Assembly: GCA_003248845.1 (NCBI GenBank)
Contig: QFPD01000068.1
Coordinates: forward strand, 1 to 8,495
Direction: 5' to 3'
From: Microbacterium sp.
GTDB lineage: Bacteria; Actinomycetota; Actinomycetes; Actinomycetales; Microbacteriaceae
DNA length: 8,495 nt
Part shown: in pieces, positions 8,410 through 8,495 of the stretch
Layout: each line of letters begins with the position of its first letter
How positions within the stretch are numbered: position 1 is the stretch's first letter
Notes under the pieces: generated by a model
The model's database searches: none
Seen by the model: the letters and a program-made list of their open reading frames with translations, nothing else
What the model was told of the DNA's origin: nothing
Made by a program: the position numbers and the translations under genes

Positions 8410-8495
8410 ATGTCGATCACCGTCAAGGCTGCCGATGCGGCGCACTTCCTGTCTCTCGTCCCGGGCCTCCTCGGGTTCACTCCCACGCAGAGCCT
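8410..8495 (+). CDS. DUF4192 domain protein, N-terminal fragment (cut by window end)
   Basis: The 28 full codons visible read MSITVKAADAAHFLSLVPGL and then LGFTPTQS. This matches the opening of actinobacterial DUF4192 proteins, whose N-terminus has the pattern LVPxLLGFxPxxSLVLV. Function is unknown for the family. The ATG at 8410 is the natural start because the family motif begins about a dozen residues later. No clear Shine-Dalgarno is seen, so translation could be leaderless or from a weak site. It is transcribed divergently from the small membrane gene, with a 97-base shared upstream region holding a palindrome and a DnaA-box match. Confidence 0.75.
   Translation, partial: MSITVKAADAAHFLSLVPGLLGFTPTQS

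Noticed and set aside
8313..8486. N-terminal extension of the small membrane protein, up to 124 residues
   Set aside because: The extension has no protein-like pattern, covers the divergent promoter region and overlaps the DUF4192 start; the membrane protein begins naturally at 8312 or 8303.

Overview
The window looks like a chromosomal segment of a high-GC actinobacterium, most likely a Microbacterium or a close relative in Microbacteriaceae. GC is near 70% by eye and third codon positions are strongly G/C. The ClpC sequence is clearly actinobacterial, and the nuclease-like, DUF4192 and small membrane proteins resemble families I associate with this group. The genus is inferred from recall, not from a search. 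I see no tRNA or rRNA gene, CRISPR array, transposase, integrase or attachment site. No gap between genes exceeds about 215 bases.

Layout, left to right. Bases 1-1967 (+ strand) hold two translationally coupled genes: the 3' part of an alpha-E domain protein, probably the tail of an ATP-grasp/alpha-E fusion, and a transglutaminase-like cysteine hydrolase. They overlap by ATGA. A strong bidirectional terminator hairpin (2017-2050) separates them from the convergent clpC gene (4591-2066, - strand). Upstream of clpC on the same strand come an AbiEi/DUF559-type nuclease-like protein with an atypical C-terminus (5536-4637), a two-repeat lipoprotein (6483-5749), a PLD-type cardiolipin synthase (8027-6567) and a 66-residue single-pass membrane protein (8312-8112). 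At the right edge a DUF4192 gene starts divergently on the + strand (8410 onward, cut by the window).

Functionally these are mostly housekeeping or envelope genes. ClpC is the unfoldase of the Clp protease, Cls makes cardiolipin, and the lipoprotein and small protein are membrane attached. The alpha-E/ATP-grasp/transglutaminase set is a widespread but poorly characterised system, predicted by comparative genomics to ligate and cleave peptide-like amide bonds. It is the closest thing here to an undescribed biological system, though the gene families themselves are known.

The less ordinary signals are in the DNA. The heptamer GGCATCC/GGATGCC occurs 19 times by my hand count, about ten times chance. 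Three alternating copies of one 10-mer can form mutually exclusive hairpins across the end of the small membrane gene. The 8313-8409 divergent intergenic region contains a perfect DnaA-box match, an 18-bp palindrome and a leaderless-type -10 element. The lipoprotein carries a clear internal duplication with one cysteine pair per repeat.
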